Notes: a model not told the origin generated them from the letters alone. A stretch of DNA of 53,372 nucleotides from Clostridium sp. (GCA_023663805.1 JAMPGR010000001.1:686777-740148); one strand, 5' to 3'; counted from the stretch's first letter, positions 35,445 through 45,828 are shown. Translations and numbers: made by a program.

Positions 35445-37487
35445 TTATTTTTCAACACGGGGGAACGCGGCGATACGCAGTCGGGCGGCACCCATCGGGA
35501 TAAGTGTCAGTGTTTCATCGGCCTCGTCGCGGGGCGCATACTTCGTAGGGACCAGGTCTGTCATACCGGTCGCGTCGTAGCCCCACGACGGGATCTTCCG
35601 GCCGACGGTACGGAACTCCAGCGGAACGCTCTCGGCCGTGAAGGGGAAGTCGTCGGCGGGCCAGGTCTTGCGTACGACGGAGATTTCGCTGTCATCTTTC
35701 ATCGCGTAGTTCCACGCCGAACCGGGTTTCAGGACCCAGCAGGGCCAGAGCGAAGCATCGACACCCTCCTGCCAGTGTGAGTCATCCTGGACGAATTCGT
35801 GGTCGCGGCTGTCATGCTGTTCCCAGACCTCGTCGATCTTCAGGGAGAGAGTCAGCGGGCCGTAGTCGACGCTGAAACTGTTCTTGTTCTGGAGCCACGA
35901 GCGGCGGCGCAGCGTCATCGGGAGAGTCAGTTCGACCCGGTCGCCATCCTTCCAAGTCCGTTCGAGGCGGATATATTTCCCGGCGGCTTCGGCAACCGGT
36001 TCTTCGGCGCCGTTGACCTTGACCGTCGCCCCCGTGGCCCACGCCGGAACGCGCAGATAGAGGGGGAAGAAGACTTCGGAGGAGGTCGAGACCGTCAGGG
36101 CGACAGTTTCATCGAAGGGATAGTTGGTTGACTCGGTCAGGCGGATCTCGCGGCCGTCGGCTACGAGGGCGGTTGTCTCGTTAGCGGCGTAGAGCATCGT
36201 TGCGAGGCCACCGTCCGTGGTTGCCATAACGAGATGTTCGGTGTAGTAGGGCCACCCCATGCCGTGGTTATGCTGGCAGCAGCGGCTGCTGAACGGACTC
36301 ATCGAGAGCATTCCGCGGAGGTTGTTGTCGATACTCGGGCCGTGGAGTTTCTCGTCGCTGATCGCCATGTTGGCCGAGGTGATATAGCGGAGGGCGCGCA
36401 TGTCGGGGGTCATCGCCGCCGTGAACGAATTCAGGGCGACATCCTCGCAGTGGTCGGCCCAGAAGGGGTCGCCGGTGATCCCCATCAGGATCTCGTCGGA
36501 GGCCATCTGTTCGACAATCGCACATGTCTCGGCTCCGTTACGGGGGTCGAAATAACCGTCGCGGGCATTTTCGTCGGCAGCATACATTCCGCCGGGCATC
36601 TGGCCGTAGCGCTCGCGCATTATATTGAAGTCGCGGTATGTCGCCTCGAGCATCGCGGGATCACCCGTATACATATAGTAAGTCGCCGGTTCGCGGAATC
36701 CCTGGGCAACGTTGACCCCGTGCCAGTTCGGGAGGCTCTCAGGCATGGTCCAGTCAGAGGTGTTGCGGTGGAGTTTTTCGGCGAAGGGAAGAAGCGACTC
36801 GTCGCCGGTCCGGTTATAGAGCCAGAGGACGCTCCAGAGGTTGTCGCCGCCGCGGAGTTTCTCCCAGTATCCCTCGAGGAAGAGGGAGTCGTCGAGGTTG
36901 TTTTCCCAGCCGAAATAGCGGGTCATCGCGTCGATTGCGCGCTGGTCGCCGCTCTGCTCATAGTAGGTCTGGAGCGCCCAGACCATCAGCATCTGTGCCC
37001 AAAGTTCGGGACGACCATTCTCCTCGTTCCGAGGGCCGAGGAACCCGTCCTCCTTCAGGTTCGCGAGGACGGCGTCGAACCAGACCTGCGATTCGCGCTT
37101 CATCTCCTCGTCGTCGAGGATATAGGCGAGCGAGCAGTAGCCGCGGAGCCAGTAGGGGACCTCCTCCCAGCCATGGTCGCCGGCGTCGAAGAGCCACTGG
37201 TTGTTGTTCTTGTCGAGCCATGCGCTGACCGATCCGAGTTGTCCGTTCAGTCCTTCGCGCTGGAGTTCGAGATATTTCCGGAGCCACCCCTTCGGCTGCA
37301 CCTTTCCGACGGGGAGTTTCAGAAGGGGGGCCGTCTGAAGCGGAGCGCGGAACGCCGTGTAGTTCGCCTGACAGCCTGTGGCCGGCTTGTCGACTACGCT
37401 TGTCCCGGCGGAGGCACAAACCAAACTGGCACATCCGGCCGAAGCCAGGAGTGCCAGCAGAGATTTATTCAAATTTTTCAACATCAT
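35445..37487 (-). CDS. GH127-family glycoside hydrolase (beta-L-arabinofuranosidase-like)
   Basis: A 680-residue secreted enzyme. A signal peptide (about 1-26, LLALLASAGCASLVCASAG, possibly a lipobox) leads to an (alpha/alpha)6 barrel and C-terminal beta-sandwiches. GH127 uses zinc-bound cysteine chemistry; the expected residues are seen: Glu and Cys in GAETCAIVE and the Cys-Cys pair in SSRCCQHNHGMGWP. Characterised members remove terminal beta-L-arabinofuranose, and some act on other unusual sugars; the substrate here is unknown. The start overlaps the GH125 stop by four bases. Fourth gene of the operon. Confidence 0.92.
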   Translation of the reverse strand: MMLKNLNKSLLALLASAGCASLVCASAGTSVVDKPATGCQANYTAFRAPLQTAPLLKLPVGKVQPKGWLRKYLELQREGLNGQLGSVSAWLDKNNNQWLFDAGDHGWEEVPYWLRGYCSLAYILDDEEMKRESQVWFDAVLANLKEDGFLGPRNEENGRPELWAQMLMVWALQTYYEQSGDQRAIDAMTRYFGWENNLDDSLFLEGYWEKLRGGDNLWSVLWLYNRTGDESLLPFAEKLHRNTSDWTMPESLPNWHGVNVAQGFREPATYYMYTGDPAMLEATYRDFNIMRERYGQMPGGMYAADENARDGYFDPRNGAETCAIVEQMASDEILMGITGDPFWADHCEDVALNSFTAAMTPDMRALRYITSANMAISDEKLHGPSIDNNLRGMLSMSPFSSRCCQHNHGMGWPYYTEHLVMATTDGGLATMLYAANETTALVADGREIRLTESTNYPFDETVALTVSTSSEVFFPLYLRVPAWATGATVKVNGAEEPVAEAAGKYIRLERTWKDGDRVELTLPMTLRRRSWLQNKNSFSVDYGPLTLSLKIDEVWEQHDSRDHEFVQDDSHWQEGVDASLWPCWVLKPGSAWNYAMKDDSEISVVRKTWPADDFPFTAESVPLEFRTVGRKIPSWGYDATGMTDLVPTKYAPRDEADETLTLIPMGAARLRIAAFPRVEK

Positions 37488-38926
37488 ATCGAATTCAGGA
37501 GGTCGGTTTTCCCTTCGTTAACGAGTTTCAGAATCAGTTCGCCGAAGAGGGTGTTCTGCCAGGCGAACCAGGGGCGGGTGAAGTTCGAGGCGTCGTTCTT
37601 GTTGAACGATTCGTGGATGAAGCCGGTGCCGGCGTCGGTCGCCAGCAACTGGCGGATACATTCGGCGATCTCCTCGTCGTCGGAACTAGTCAGTGCCTTC
37701 ATAATGATACTCATCGGCCAGACCATATCGTAGCCGACATGGGGTCCGCCGATACCTTCGCCCGCGGTCCCCTTGAAGAAGTAGGGGTTATGGTCGCTCC
37801 AGACAAAGCGGCGTGTATTCTGATAGATCGGATCGTTGACGTCGATATCGCTCAGATAGGGGAGCGACAGAAGGCTCGGGGCGTTCGAGTCGTCCATCAG
37901 CAGATGGTTCCCGAAGCCGTCGACCTCAAAGGCGTAGATCGGGCCGAACTCGGGATGGTCGTAGACAGCCTCTTTCTTCAGGGCAGTCTCGACTTCGTCG
38001 GCCAGGGCGCGGCATTCTGCGGCCTTTTCCGGGTTTTTGTTGACGGTCTCGAGGATCTCTGCGGCCTTGCGCAGCGACGAGACAGCGAAGAAGTTCGACG
38101 GCACGAGGAACTGGAGGGTTGTAGCGTCGTCAGACGGGCGGAAACTCGAGACGATCAGGCCGCAAGGCTTGACCGGCGCACCGAGGCCGCCGTTGTTCAG
38201 GGTGTCGAGGGCGCGGTCTGTGCGGCGCAGGAAGCGGTAACTCCCGACGCCGTCGTAGCGCTGCTGTTCGCGGAATGTCGCGAGAATCTTCGTCATCGCC
38301 TCGAGCCACTCCTCGTCGAAGACTGAGTCGTCGCCCGTGACTTTCCAGTATTCGTAGGCGAGACGAATCGGGTAGCAGAGCGAGTCGATTTCCCATTTAC
38401 GTTCATGAACGTCGGGAATCATATCGGTTTCGTCCGACATCCATTCCCCGCCGGTCGGGCCGTCGTTGAAGGCGTTGGCATAGGGATCGAGGATTATGCA
38501 TTTGAACTGGCGGCGGATAACCCCCTCGAGAAGTTTCTTCAGTTCGGGATCTTCGTTGGCGAGCTGGACATAGGGCCATACCTGGGCGCCGGAGTCACGG
38601 AGCCACATCGCGTGGATGTCGCCCGTATAGACGAACGTGTCGTTCTTTCCGTCGTCGCCTATGCGGTAGTGGACTGTCGTGTCGAGGGTGTTCGGGAAAC
38701 AGTTCTCGAACATCCAGGCGAGTTTCGGGTTTTTCAGGGTCGGTTTGATCCGGGCAATCCGGTCGTCGACCGCTTTCGATTTAAAGAGGCGCCCGGAGGG
38801 CTGCGGACGGTTTGTCCGGCTGTAGAGGGCCGTATTGTCGGCCTCGCAGATTTCGGCGGCGAACGCGCCGGAGCCCGCCGAAGCGAGCAGAATCAGGAGC
38901 GAGACAGCGATTCTGTTAAATTTCAT
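37484..38926 (-). CDS. GH125 exo-alpha-1,6-mannosidase
   Basis: A 480-residue secreted enzyme with signal peptide (about 1-23, SLLILLASAGSGAFA). GH125 enzymes are inverting exo-alpha-1,6-mannosidases. Family landmarks are YTGDIHAMWLRDSGAQVWPY, GGEWMSDETDMIPDVHERKWEIDS (with the catalytic Asp in EIDSLCY) and GTGFIHESFN (catalytic Glu). It follows GH92 by 12 bases and overlaps GH127. GH125 with GH92 is common in loci for alpha-mannan or high-mannose N-glycans. Confidence 0.95.
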   Translation of the reverse strand: MKFNRIAVSLLILLASAGSGAFAAEICEADNTALYSRTNRPQPSGRLFKSKAVDDRIARIKPTLKNPKLAWMFENCFPNTLDTTVHYRIGDDGKNDTFVYTGDIHAMWLRDSGAQVWPYVQLANEDPELKKLLEGVIRRQFKCIILDPYANAFNDGPTGGEWMSDETDMIPDVHERKWEIDSLCYPIRLAYEYWKVTGDDSVFDEEWLEAMTKILATFREQQRYDGVGSYRFLRRTDRALDTLNNGGLGAPVKPCGLIVSSFRPSDDATTLQFLVPSNFFAVSSLRKAAEILETVNKNPEKAAECRALADEVETALKKEAVYDHPEFGPIYAFEVDGFGNHLLMDDSNAPSLLSLPYLSDIDVNDPIYQNTRRFVWSDHNPYFFKGTAGEGIGGPHVGYDMVWPMSIIMKALTSSDDEEIAECIRQLLATDAGTGFIHESFNKNDASNFTRPWFAWQNTLFGELILKLVNEGKTDLLNSI

Positions 38927-38938
38927 CTTCTTATGGTA

Positions 38939-41233
38939 TTATTTTTCGTTACTGAAGGAATAGGGGGCGGCAGATTCGGCCGTTCCGCGCGAGAGGTTCG
39001 GGCGGTCAGTCATCTCGAATTCGATCTTTGCGCCGGCGGCGAGTTCGTCATGACCGAGCCAGTTACGGTCGCTTGTCTTTCCGTTGACCGTCAGCCGGTC
39101 GACATAGAAGTTCGAGTCGCTGTTTCCGGCGGCGGCGATCTCTACCTTTTTGCCGTTCTCGAGATTCAGGGTCGCGCGGCGGAACAGGGGCGAACCGAGG
39201 GCATACTGGTTCGAACCGGGGCAGACGGGATAGAAACCGAGAGCCGAGAAGACATACCAGGCCGAAGTCTGGCCGTTATCTTCGTCGCCGCAATATCCGT
39301 CGGGGTTCGGGTTATACATACGGTCCATGACCTGGCGGGTCCAGTATTGAGCCTTCCAGGGCTGGCCCGACCAGTCGTAGAGATAGATCATATGCTGGAT
39401 CGGCTGGTTGCCGTGGGCATAGTTGCCCATGTTCATGATCTGCATCTCGCGGATTTCGTGGATAACGGCGTTGTAGTAACTCTCGTCGAAAACCGGAGGG
39501 AGGATAAAGACCGAGTCGAGCATTTCGTTGAAACTGTCGCGTCCGCCCATCAGGGAAATCAGTCCGGCGGGGTCGTGGAAGACAGACCAGGAGTAGTGCC
39601 AGGAGTTGCCCTCGGTGAAGGCGTCGCCCCATTTGAGGGGGTTGAACGGCGACTGGAAGTTCCCGTCTTCGTTCTTTCCGCGCATCAGGCGATGCTCCGG
39701 GTCGTAGAGATTACGGTAGTTCAGGGCGCGGCGGGCGAAGGGTTCGAGTTCCTTCTTCGATTTTCCGAGTTTTTGGCCGAGTTTCCAGATACACCAGTCG
39801 TCGTAGGCATATTCGAGCGTACGTGCGGCGCTTTCGTTTATATTGACATCGTAGGGGACATAGCCGAGGCGGTTGTAGTACTGATGGCCGAGGCGTCCGG
39901 TCGAGGGAACGTGGGGATGGACTTTGTCCGTACCGCTGACGACAGCCTCCCAGAGGGTCTCGATGTCGCCGCAGTCGACCCCTTTAAGGTAGGCGTCGGC
40001 GACGACCGAGGCGGAGTTGTTGCCGACCATACAGCCGCGGTGGCCCGGGGAGGCCCATTCGGGGAGGAATCCACTCTCGCGGTAGGTGTTTGCCAGGCCT
40101 GCCTGCATCTTCTCGTTCATCGACGGATACATCAGGTTCAGGAAGGGGAAGAGCGAGCGGAAGGTGTCCCAGAATCCGGTATCGGTGAACATATATCCGG
40201 CGAGGACTTCTCCGTTGTAGGGGCTGTAGTGGACGGGGTTCCCGTCGGCGTCGTATTCGTAGAAGGAGCGGGGGAAGAGAACCGAGCGGTAGAGACAGGA
40301 GTAGAATGTCCTCAGGCGGTCGACGTTGTCATCCTCGATTTCGATACGGCCGAGGATCTCGTTCCAGCGGTCACGCCCTTTCGCGCTGACCTGGTCGAAA
40401 GTGTCGTCGCCGAGTTCGCCGAGGTTCCGCAGGGCCTGCTCGGGACTGATGAACGAGGAGGCAATGCGGGCGTGGACCTGTTCGCCGCGGCGAGTTTTGA
40501 AACCGACGATCGCCCCGGCGTGGGATGCGGTCGACGAGAGTTTCTTCTCGTCGATATTGCCGTCGGCGACGGCGGCGGTGTAGGTGAACGGGTGGTCGAA
40601 TTCGAGAACGAAGTAGTTCCGGAAGTTTTCGGGAACGCCCCCGCTGTTTTTTGTCGTGTAACCGGTGATACGGTTCTTCGAGGGGTCAATCGTGACCGAC
40701 GAGCCGTTGTCGAACGGGTCGACGACGATATAGGCGTTGTCGGTCTCGGGGAAGGTGAAGCGCATGATCGAGGCGCGCTCGGTCGGAGTCACTTCGGCGA
40801 CGACGTCGTAGTCGGCCAGGTAGGTGCGGTAGTAGTAGGGACGGGCGATTTCGGCTTTGTGGGAGAACCAGCTGGCGCGTTCATCCTCATTGAAGACTGG
40901 GCGTCCGGTGACGGCCATGACGGCAAACTGGCCGTAGTCGTTGATCCAGGGGCTCGGCTGGTGGGTCTGTTTGATGCCGCGGATTTTGTCTGCGTCGTAT
41001 GTGTAGGCCCATCCGTCGCCCATCCGTCCGGTCTGCGGTGTCCAGAAGTTCATGCCCCAGGGGAGGGCGACTGCGGGATAGGTGTTTCCGGTCGAAAGGG
41101 AGTGTTTCGACTGAGTCCCGACGAGGGTACTGACATAGTCGACGGGGGTTGCGGCCGTCGCTTCAAGGCCGCAGAAAGCCACGGCGACCGCAGTCACCGT
41201 GGCTTTCATAATCGATTTGCTTATTTTATGCAT
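38939..41233 (-). CDS. GH92 alpha-mannosidase
   Basis: A 764-residue secreted, calcium-dependent exo-mannosidase (usually alpha-1,2; also -1,3 or -1,4). A signal peptide ends near ATA-ATPVDY (about residue 27). It opens with YVSTLVGTQSKHSLSTGNTYPAVALPWGMN, and the catalytic regions are EGNSWHYSWSVFHD and GDEDNGQTSAWYVFSALGFYPV; HGNQP (NYAHGNQPIQH) is also present. Length is typical (730-770). An alternative start eight codons downstream (41209) would shorten the leader only. Third from the top of the operon, 17 bases after the fusion gene. Confidence 0.96.
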   Translation of the reverse strand: MHKISKSIMKATVTAVAVAFCGLEATAATPVDYVSTLVGTQSKHSLSTGNTYPAVALPWGMNFWTPQTGRMGDGWAYTYDADKIRGIKQTHQPSPWINDYGQFAVMAVTGRPVFNEDERASWFSHKAEIARPYYYRTYLADYDVVAEVTPTERASIMRFTFPETDNAYIVVDPFDNGSSVTIDPSKNRITGYTTKNSGGVPENFRNYFVLEFDHPFTYTAAVADGNIDEKKLSSTASHAGAIVGFKTRRGEQVHARIASSFISPEQALRNLGELGDDTFDQVSAKGRDRWNEILGRIEIEDDNVDRLRTFYSCLYRSVLFPRSFYEYDADGNPVHYSPYNGEVLAGYMFTDTGFWDTFRSLFPFLNLMYPSMNEKMQAGLANTYRESGFLPEWASPGHRGCMVGNNSASVVADAYLKGVDCGDIETLWEAVVSGTDKVHPHVPSTGRLGHQYYNRLGYVPYDVNINESAARTLEYAYDDWCIWKLGQKLGKSKKELEPFARRALNYRNLYDPEHRLMRGKNEDGNFQSPFNPLKWGDAFTEGNSWHYSWSVFHDPAGLISLMGGRDSFNEMLDSVFILPPVFDESYYNAVIHEIREMQIMNMGNYAHGNQPIQHMIYLYDWSGQPWKAQYWTRQVMDRMYNPNPDGYCGDEDNGQTSAWYVFSALGFYPVCPGSNQYALGSPLFRRATLNLENGKKVEIAAAGNSDSNFYVDRLTVNGKTSDRNWLGHDELAAGAKIEFEMTDRPNLSRGTAESAAPYSFSNEK

Positions 41234-41250
41234 TGGATTGTCTGTCTGAT

Positions 41251-44200
41251 TTACTTTGAGAAAACCTTACGTGCGGTTCCGTCCGCTCCGACAACGATAT
41301 TGAATCCCGGCACCGGCGAATTATGACGGATACCCATCACATCATAATATCGTGTCTCACCGGCGCCCCCGGCGAAAGGGACCTCGAGGGCGGTCAGGCC
41401 GAGGTGGTCGCGGTCGGTCGGGTCATTGCCGTAGAGGGAGCGGAGTGTCATCGCAGCGTCGCGGACACGCTTTTCGTCGAATTTGTTGACCTCGCGGTCG
41501 TAGGTCATCAGGCCGTTGACTTCGGTCTCGACGTCTGTTGTCTGGGTGTAGACGGCAGCGCTCCAGCAGAAAGAGGTCGGGTTGCCGTCATTGTCGATAC
41601 CCATCGCCTGTTTCGCAATCTGGTTGGCGAGACGGACATAGGCGTCGGTCATCGTGGCCTTGCTGTTGTAGGTGTTGTAGGTCTGGCTGTTGCGCTCGAA
41701 CCAGCGGTGGTTCGGGGTGTTCATTCCGAGACCGCCGTATTCGCCGAGAACAAACGGACGACCCGGGTCGGCGATGGCCGAGAATACCTCGAGGGGCTGG
41801 GCGTAGGTGTGCTGGTCGACAAATGTATTGGAACCCTCGTCGAAGCGGTAGTGGTTCCCTCCCGAAGCGGGGTTGACAAGGCGGGTGTTGTCGATCGACT
41901 GGGTGTAGGCAACGATATCGGCGGTCTTGAACTGTCCCCAGCGTTCGTTGAACGGAGTCCAGACGACGATACAGGGGTTAGAGTAGTGCTGGTCGAGAAT
42001 CTCTTTCCATTCTGCCTTGAAGTTCTTCTCGATAGTCGCGTCGATCGAGCAATTATGGTCGCGGAACCATCCGGCGACATTCCAGTCACCCTCGTCTGTA
42101 GTAAACTGCGAGGGCATGTCCTGCCAGACGAGCAGGCCGAGGCGGTCGCAGTGGTAGTACCAGCGGGCGGGTTCGACCTTCATATGCTTGCGGACCATGT
42201 TGAAGCCCCATTCTTTTGTCTTCTCGAGGTCGTAGGCGAGGGCTTCGTCGGTCGGGGCGGTCAGGATTCCGTCGGGCCAGTAGCCCTGGTCGAGCGGTCC
42301 GAACTGGAAATAGTCTTTGTTATTCAGCGTCAGGCGCCAGTGGCCTGCTTCGGCGCCGTCGGTCACCTTGCGGTAGCCGATTTTGCGCATTGCGGCGTAA
42401 CTGCCGACTTCGTCGCGGGTCGTTCCGTTGTCGTAGACGACTTTGACGCCATAGAGATTCGGCGATTCGGGGCTCCAGAGGCGGGGTTCAGCAACCGGAA
42501 CGACGATGGTCGTCACAGCCGATGCGGGCTCTGTCACGGAGGCGATTTCGGTGTCACCCTCGAAGAGGCTGACGGTCACCTCGCCGGAGATCGTTCCGTT
42601 CAGAGTGATATCGAAGTTGAAGTTGCTTTCGTCGAGGTTCGGGGTCGTACGGATGTCGGCAATCGACGATTTCTCGACCGGTTCGAGCCAGACTGTCTGC
42701 CAGATACCGGAGGTCGAGGTGTAGTTGATGTCGCCGTTTCCGGCCGGGTAGCGACGCTGTTTGCCGACCGGCTGGCGTCCTTCGTTCGTTTCGTCGATGA
42801 CTTTGATATAGACCGTTACCTTTCCGTCCTGGATTTTGTTTGTCAGGTCGACATCGAAGGAGGTGTGACCGCCGACGTGCTTTGCTATCTGGTAGCGGGC
42901 AGAGATATCGTTGGCGTAGACGGTCGTTTCGTAGTCCGACGCGCCGATATGCAGGATGATTTTACGGCCTGTCCAGTCGGCAGGTATTTCGATTTCTTTT
43001 CTATACCAGAGGGCATTGCCCGGTTCGAGGGGCATGCAGACACCCGAGAGGGATGATTCGATCGGGAAGGGCACGAGGATCTTGCGGCCGTCGAAGTCGG
43101 AGGGCTTCATCGTCCGGTTCGTCGTCAGGATGGCGTAGTCCCAGAGGCCGTTCAGGTTGATCCATTCGTCGCGGACCATCAGCGGACGGGGATATTCAGG
43201 CAGGACATTGTCGGGGTCGACATCGGCGGCCCAGCGGGTCTTGATATGGTTCCCTTTCGGTTCCCAGGCGGCGGTCTGCGAGGGGAGTTTGGCGAGTTCG
43301 CGGTCCATCAGCACCTTCGCCCAGAGGCCTGCGATGACCGATCGGGCCGAGAAGTTGATGGCGTTGCCGGTCGCGCAGTCGAACCAGTCGGAGAGCGGGA
43401 TGCGCGAGGTCGTCTCGTTGATGTAGTTCCAGTGTTTGTCGGAGAAGGCCTGGAAGGTCGTCAGGTCGTCGGCTAGGGCGGCGGTCCACATCAGCCAGTC
43501 AGATTTCGCCGAGTTGTCGCGGCCGTCGAGGGGTGTGCCGTATTTCGGGTTGTGGTCGAGATACCAGGCCATTTCGCGGTCGAAGACATAGGCGGGGAAG
43601 TTATTGTAGCCGAACATCTTGTCCCATAGAAGATTGTACTTCTGGCTCCAGGTGTCGTCCGAGTCGGAGAAGCCCATCTTGTAGTGCTGTCCGGCGCGGG
43701 CGGTGGCCTCCCAGATCAGACCCATGTCGCGGGCGGCCTGGCGGTAGGATTCGATTGTGCGGGAACTCGTGCTGCCGAGCATTTCGGCGACGTCGGCGTA
43801 GGCCGAGAGGGCGGTAATACCTTTGACGGAGAGGTTGGTGTTCTGTTCGCTCGGACCTTTGAAGTCGTCGGTACAGAGCTGGTTGCCGGGGTTCTGGCTG
43901 TTGTCCTTGCAGTACTGGGCCCATTTCGAGAGCGTACCGACATAGGGTTTCAGCCAGGAGGCGTCACCGGTGATTTTCGAAATTGCAGCGCAGAGTATCA
44001 GGGTGTTGGCGGTTTCTTCGAGAGGCATCGAGTCGCCGTAGACCTGACCGTTTGCCAGAGGGTACTGTCCGAGGTCATGGGCAGCACAGTTGGCGTCCTT
44101 GCGGGCGTCGCTGAGGGCGTAATCGAGGATCGAGAGTACCATACCCTTCATCAGTTCGGGGTTATAGAGGAGATAGAGGGGCGAGGAGGGGTAGGTCAGG

Positions 44201-45828
44201 TCCATCGTGTTGACGCAGCCGTTCGATTTGTTCTCCTTCGAGAAGTAGAGCATCTGCCCCTTGTCGTCCTGGAAACATTTGTGGGCGGCCATGGCGTGGC
44301 GGTAGACACCCGTGAGTTGTTCGGCATATTTGACGCCGCCGGCGGCGAGACCGTCGTCGTAGATCATCTTGTCGATGTCGCGGCAGCGCTGCATCAGGGT
44401 CTGATAGTCACGGGCGAAGTCGTCGAAGGCCTGGAAGATGGTCTTTCCGTTGCGGGCATAGTAGGCCTTGTACTGCTTCTTCATGTATTCCATGTCGTAG
44501 ACTTCGTCGTAGCCGACCATCATGTAACTGCTGTTCTGCTTTGTCTTTCCGAGATCCTTGACAAAAATCATCAGGGGCATCTGCGAGAGGTTGCTGCTCT
44601 GGATAACACCGCTTTTCGATGCGGGAATCTTGCCGGTTGTGATGAAGTCACCCTCGCCGGTTGCCTGGTCGGCGATGGCGATTTCGGCTCCGTTGATCGC
44701 CGGGATATAGAGGTAGCCCCAGTCGATGGCAACCATATCGCCCGAGAACGACAGCGGTTTGTTGTCCCTGGCTCCGGCCTTCAGGTAGCGGACGCCGTTT
44801 TCGGTGACGATCTGGGTCTCGGTCGGGTTCCCCATTTCGTTGACGGTCAACTGTGCGGTCGTCGCAAAATAGACTTTGACGTCGTGTTCGCGACCGTCGT
44901 TCGAGGTCGCCTGGAAGGAGACAAAGTTGATCGGGGTCGAGAGGATGTCGGGGTCGTCGATTAGCAGCGGGGATGTGAAGACGAGGTCGAGATTGACCGG
45001 ACCGCAGGTGAAGTTATAGTAACTGCTGGTGGCGGTTACGTTGACGCTGTTCTGCTGGGCGGTCTGAACGTCGGCGGGGGTCATTCCGTTGCTGTAGATG
45101 CCGAAGTCGAGATATGAGCCGCCGGTTGTGTTGTGGCAGTGTCCGGCGAGAATGTGTCGACCGGGCTTCAGGCTGTTCTTTATAGAAGCAGGAATCTGAC
45201 GCTTCTCCCCCTGGAGCCATGTCTCGCCGGTCGAGACGAGGCGCTGGCCGTCGAGATAGATTTCGCAGACGTCGTCGTGTGAGAACTGGATCCAGAGGTC
45301 TTTCGCCAGGTCGTCGGCGGTCAGGCTGACTTCGCGGCGCACATAGATATCTTTGTTTTCGCCGGTCCAGGGGGTGTTGCAGTTCGGATATTCCCCGACT
45401 GTCCCCCATGCGGCGGGTTCGCTCTTCCAGGCGCTGTCATCGAAGTCGGTCCCAGTCCAGGCGGTTCCGCTCTGGGTCGTGTAGTTGACTTTTCCGGTCC
45501 AGTTCGCTCCGTCGACGGTCATTCCGGCTATCGGGTTCAGAACGACATCGCGGCCGTTCCCCATAAAGCGGTAGGCGGTTCCGTCGACAAGCAGGACGCC
45601 GTCGATTGCCTTCTCGCGCTCACACCAGTGGCGTGTCGGGCCGTCGGTCAGGTTGTCGTAGTTCGACCAGATCGAGAAGAAGGGGTTGTTGACCAGCAGG
45701 GGCACCGACGGGAGCCGCAGGTCAATCTCCTTATATGGCTCGAAGTCGGCCACGGTTTGCGCCGACATCGACGAGACGGCCGCAGCGGCCATCGCCATCG
45801 TCGCAAACAGATTTTTTCTCCAGTTCAT
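41251..45828 (-). CDS. Fusion of glutaminase-like (DUF4964/5127/4965/1793) module with GH2 glycosidase
   Basis: A 1525-residue secreted protein. Signal peptide about 1-23. Residues about 25-100 (VNNPFFSIWSNYDNLTDGPTRHW) and 265-845 match the glutaminase-A family (DUF4964, DUF5127, DUF4965, DUF1793); LPLANGQVYGDSMPLEETAN and DFKGPSEQNTNLSVKG are its landmarks. Residues about 110-250 form an inserted sugar-binding-like beta domain (DLWIQFSHDDVCEIYLDG). Residues about 862-1470 are a full GH2 enzyme: Glu1295 in WTPFNERWGQF (acid/base) and Glu1363 in LGEYGGLG (nucleophile). The last 40 residues (YYDVMGIRH...GTARKVF) resemble a C-terminal sorting tail. GH2 specificity (galactosidase, mannosidase, glucuronidase) is open. 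First gene of the operon; promoter at 45890. Confidence 0.87.
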   Translation of the reverse strand: MNWRKNLFATMAMAAAAVSSMSAQTVADFEPYKEIDLRLPSVPLLVNNPFFSIWSNYDNLTDGPTRHWCEREKAIDGVLLVDGTAYRFMGNGRDVVLNPIAGMTVDGANWTGKVNYTTQSGTAWTGTDFDDSAWKSEPAAWGTVGEYPNCNTPWTGENKDIYVRREVSLTADDLAKDLWIQFSHDDVCEIYLDGQRLVSTGETWLQGEKRQIPASIKNSLKPGRHILAGHCHNTTGGSYLDFGIYSNGMTPADVQTAQQNSVNVTATSSYYNFTCGPVNLDLVFTSPLLIDDPDILSTPINFVSFQATSNDGREHDVKVYFATTAQLTVNEMGNPTETQIVTENGVRYLKAGARDNKPLSFSGDMVAIDWGYLYIPAINGAEIAIADQATGEGDFITTGKIPASKSGVIQSSNLSQMPLMIFVKDLGKTKQNSSYMMVGYDEVYDMEYMKKQYKAYYARNGKTIFQAFDDFARDYQTLMQRCRDIDKMIYDDGLAAGGVKYAEQLTGVYRHAMAAHKCFQDDKGQMLYFSKENKSNGCVNTMDLTYPSSPLYLLYNPELMKGMVLSILDYALSDARKDANCAAHDLGQYPLANGQVYGDSMPLEETANTLILCAAISKITGDASWLKPYVGTLSKWAQYCKDNSQNPGNQLCTDDFKGPSEQNTNLSVKGITALSAYADVAEMLGSTSSRTIESYRQAARDMGLIWEATARAGQHYKMGFSDSDDTWSQKYNLLWDKMFGYNNFPAYVFDREMAWYLDHNPKYGTPLDGRDNSAKSDWLMWTAALADDLTTFQAFSDKHWNYINETTSRIPLSDWFDCATGNAINFSARSVIAGLWAKVLMDRELAKLPSQTAAWEPKGNHIKTRWAADVDPDNVLPEYPRPLMVRDEWINLNGLWDYAILTTNRTMKPSDFDGRKILVPFPIESSLSGVCMPLEPGNALWYRKEIEIPADWTGRKIILHIGASDYETTVYANDISARYQIAKHVGGHTSFDVDLTNKIQDGKVTVYIKVIDETNEGRQPVGKQRRYPAGNGDINYTSTSGIWQTVWLEPVEKSSIADIRTTPNLDESNFNFDITLNGTISGEVTVSLFEGDTEIASVTEPASAVTTIVVPVAEPRLWSPESPNLYGVKVVYDNGTTRDEVGSYAAMRKIGYRKVTDGAEAGHWRLTLNNKDYFQFGPLDQGYWPDGILTAPTDEALAYDLEKTKEWGFNMVRKHMKVEPARWYYHCDRLGLLVWQDMPSQFTTDEGDWNVAGWFRDHNCSIDATIEKNFKAEWKEILDQHYSNPCIVVWTPFNERWGQFKTADIVAYTQSIDNTRLVNPASGGNHYRFDEGSNTFVDQHTYAQPLEVFSAIADPGRPFVLGEYGGLGMNTPNHRWFERNSQTYNTYNSKATMTDAYVRLANQIAKQAMGIDNDGNPTSFCWSAAVYTQTTDVETEVNGLMTYDREVNKFDEKRVRDAAMTLRSLYGNDPTDRDHLGLTALEVPFAGGAGETRYYDVMGIRHNSPVPGFNIVVGADGTARKVFSK

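Noticed and set aside
38405..41326. 973-codon plus-strand ORF opposite GH92
   Set aside because: Shadow frame caused by GC-rich codons of the glycosidase genes; GH92 on the other strand has full family motifs.
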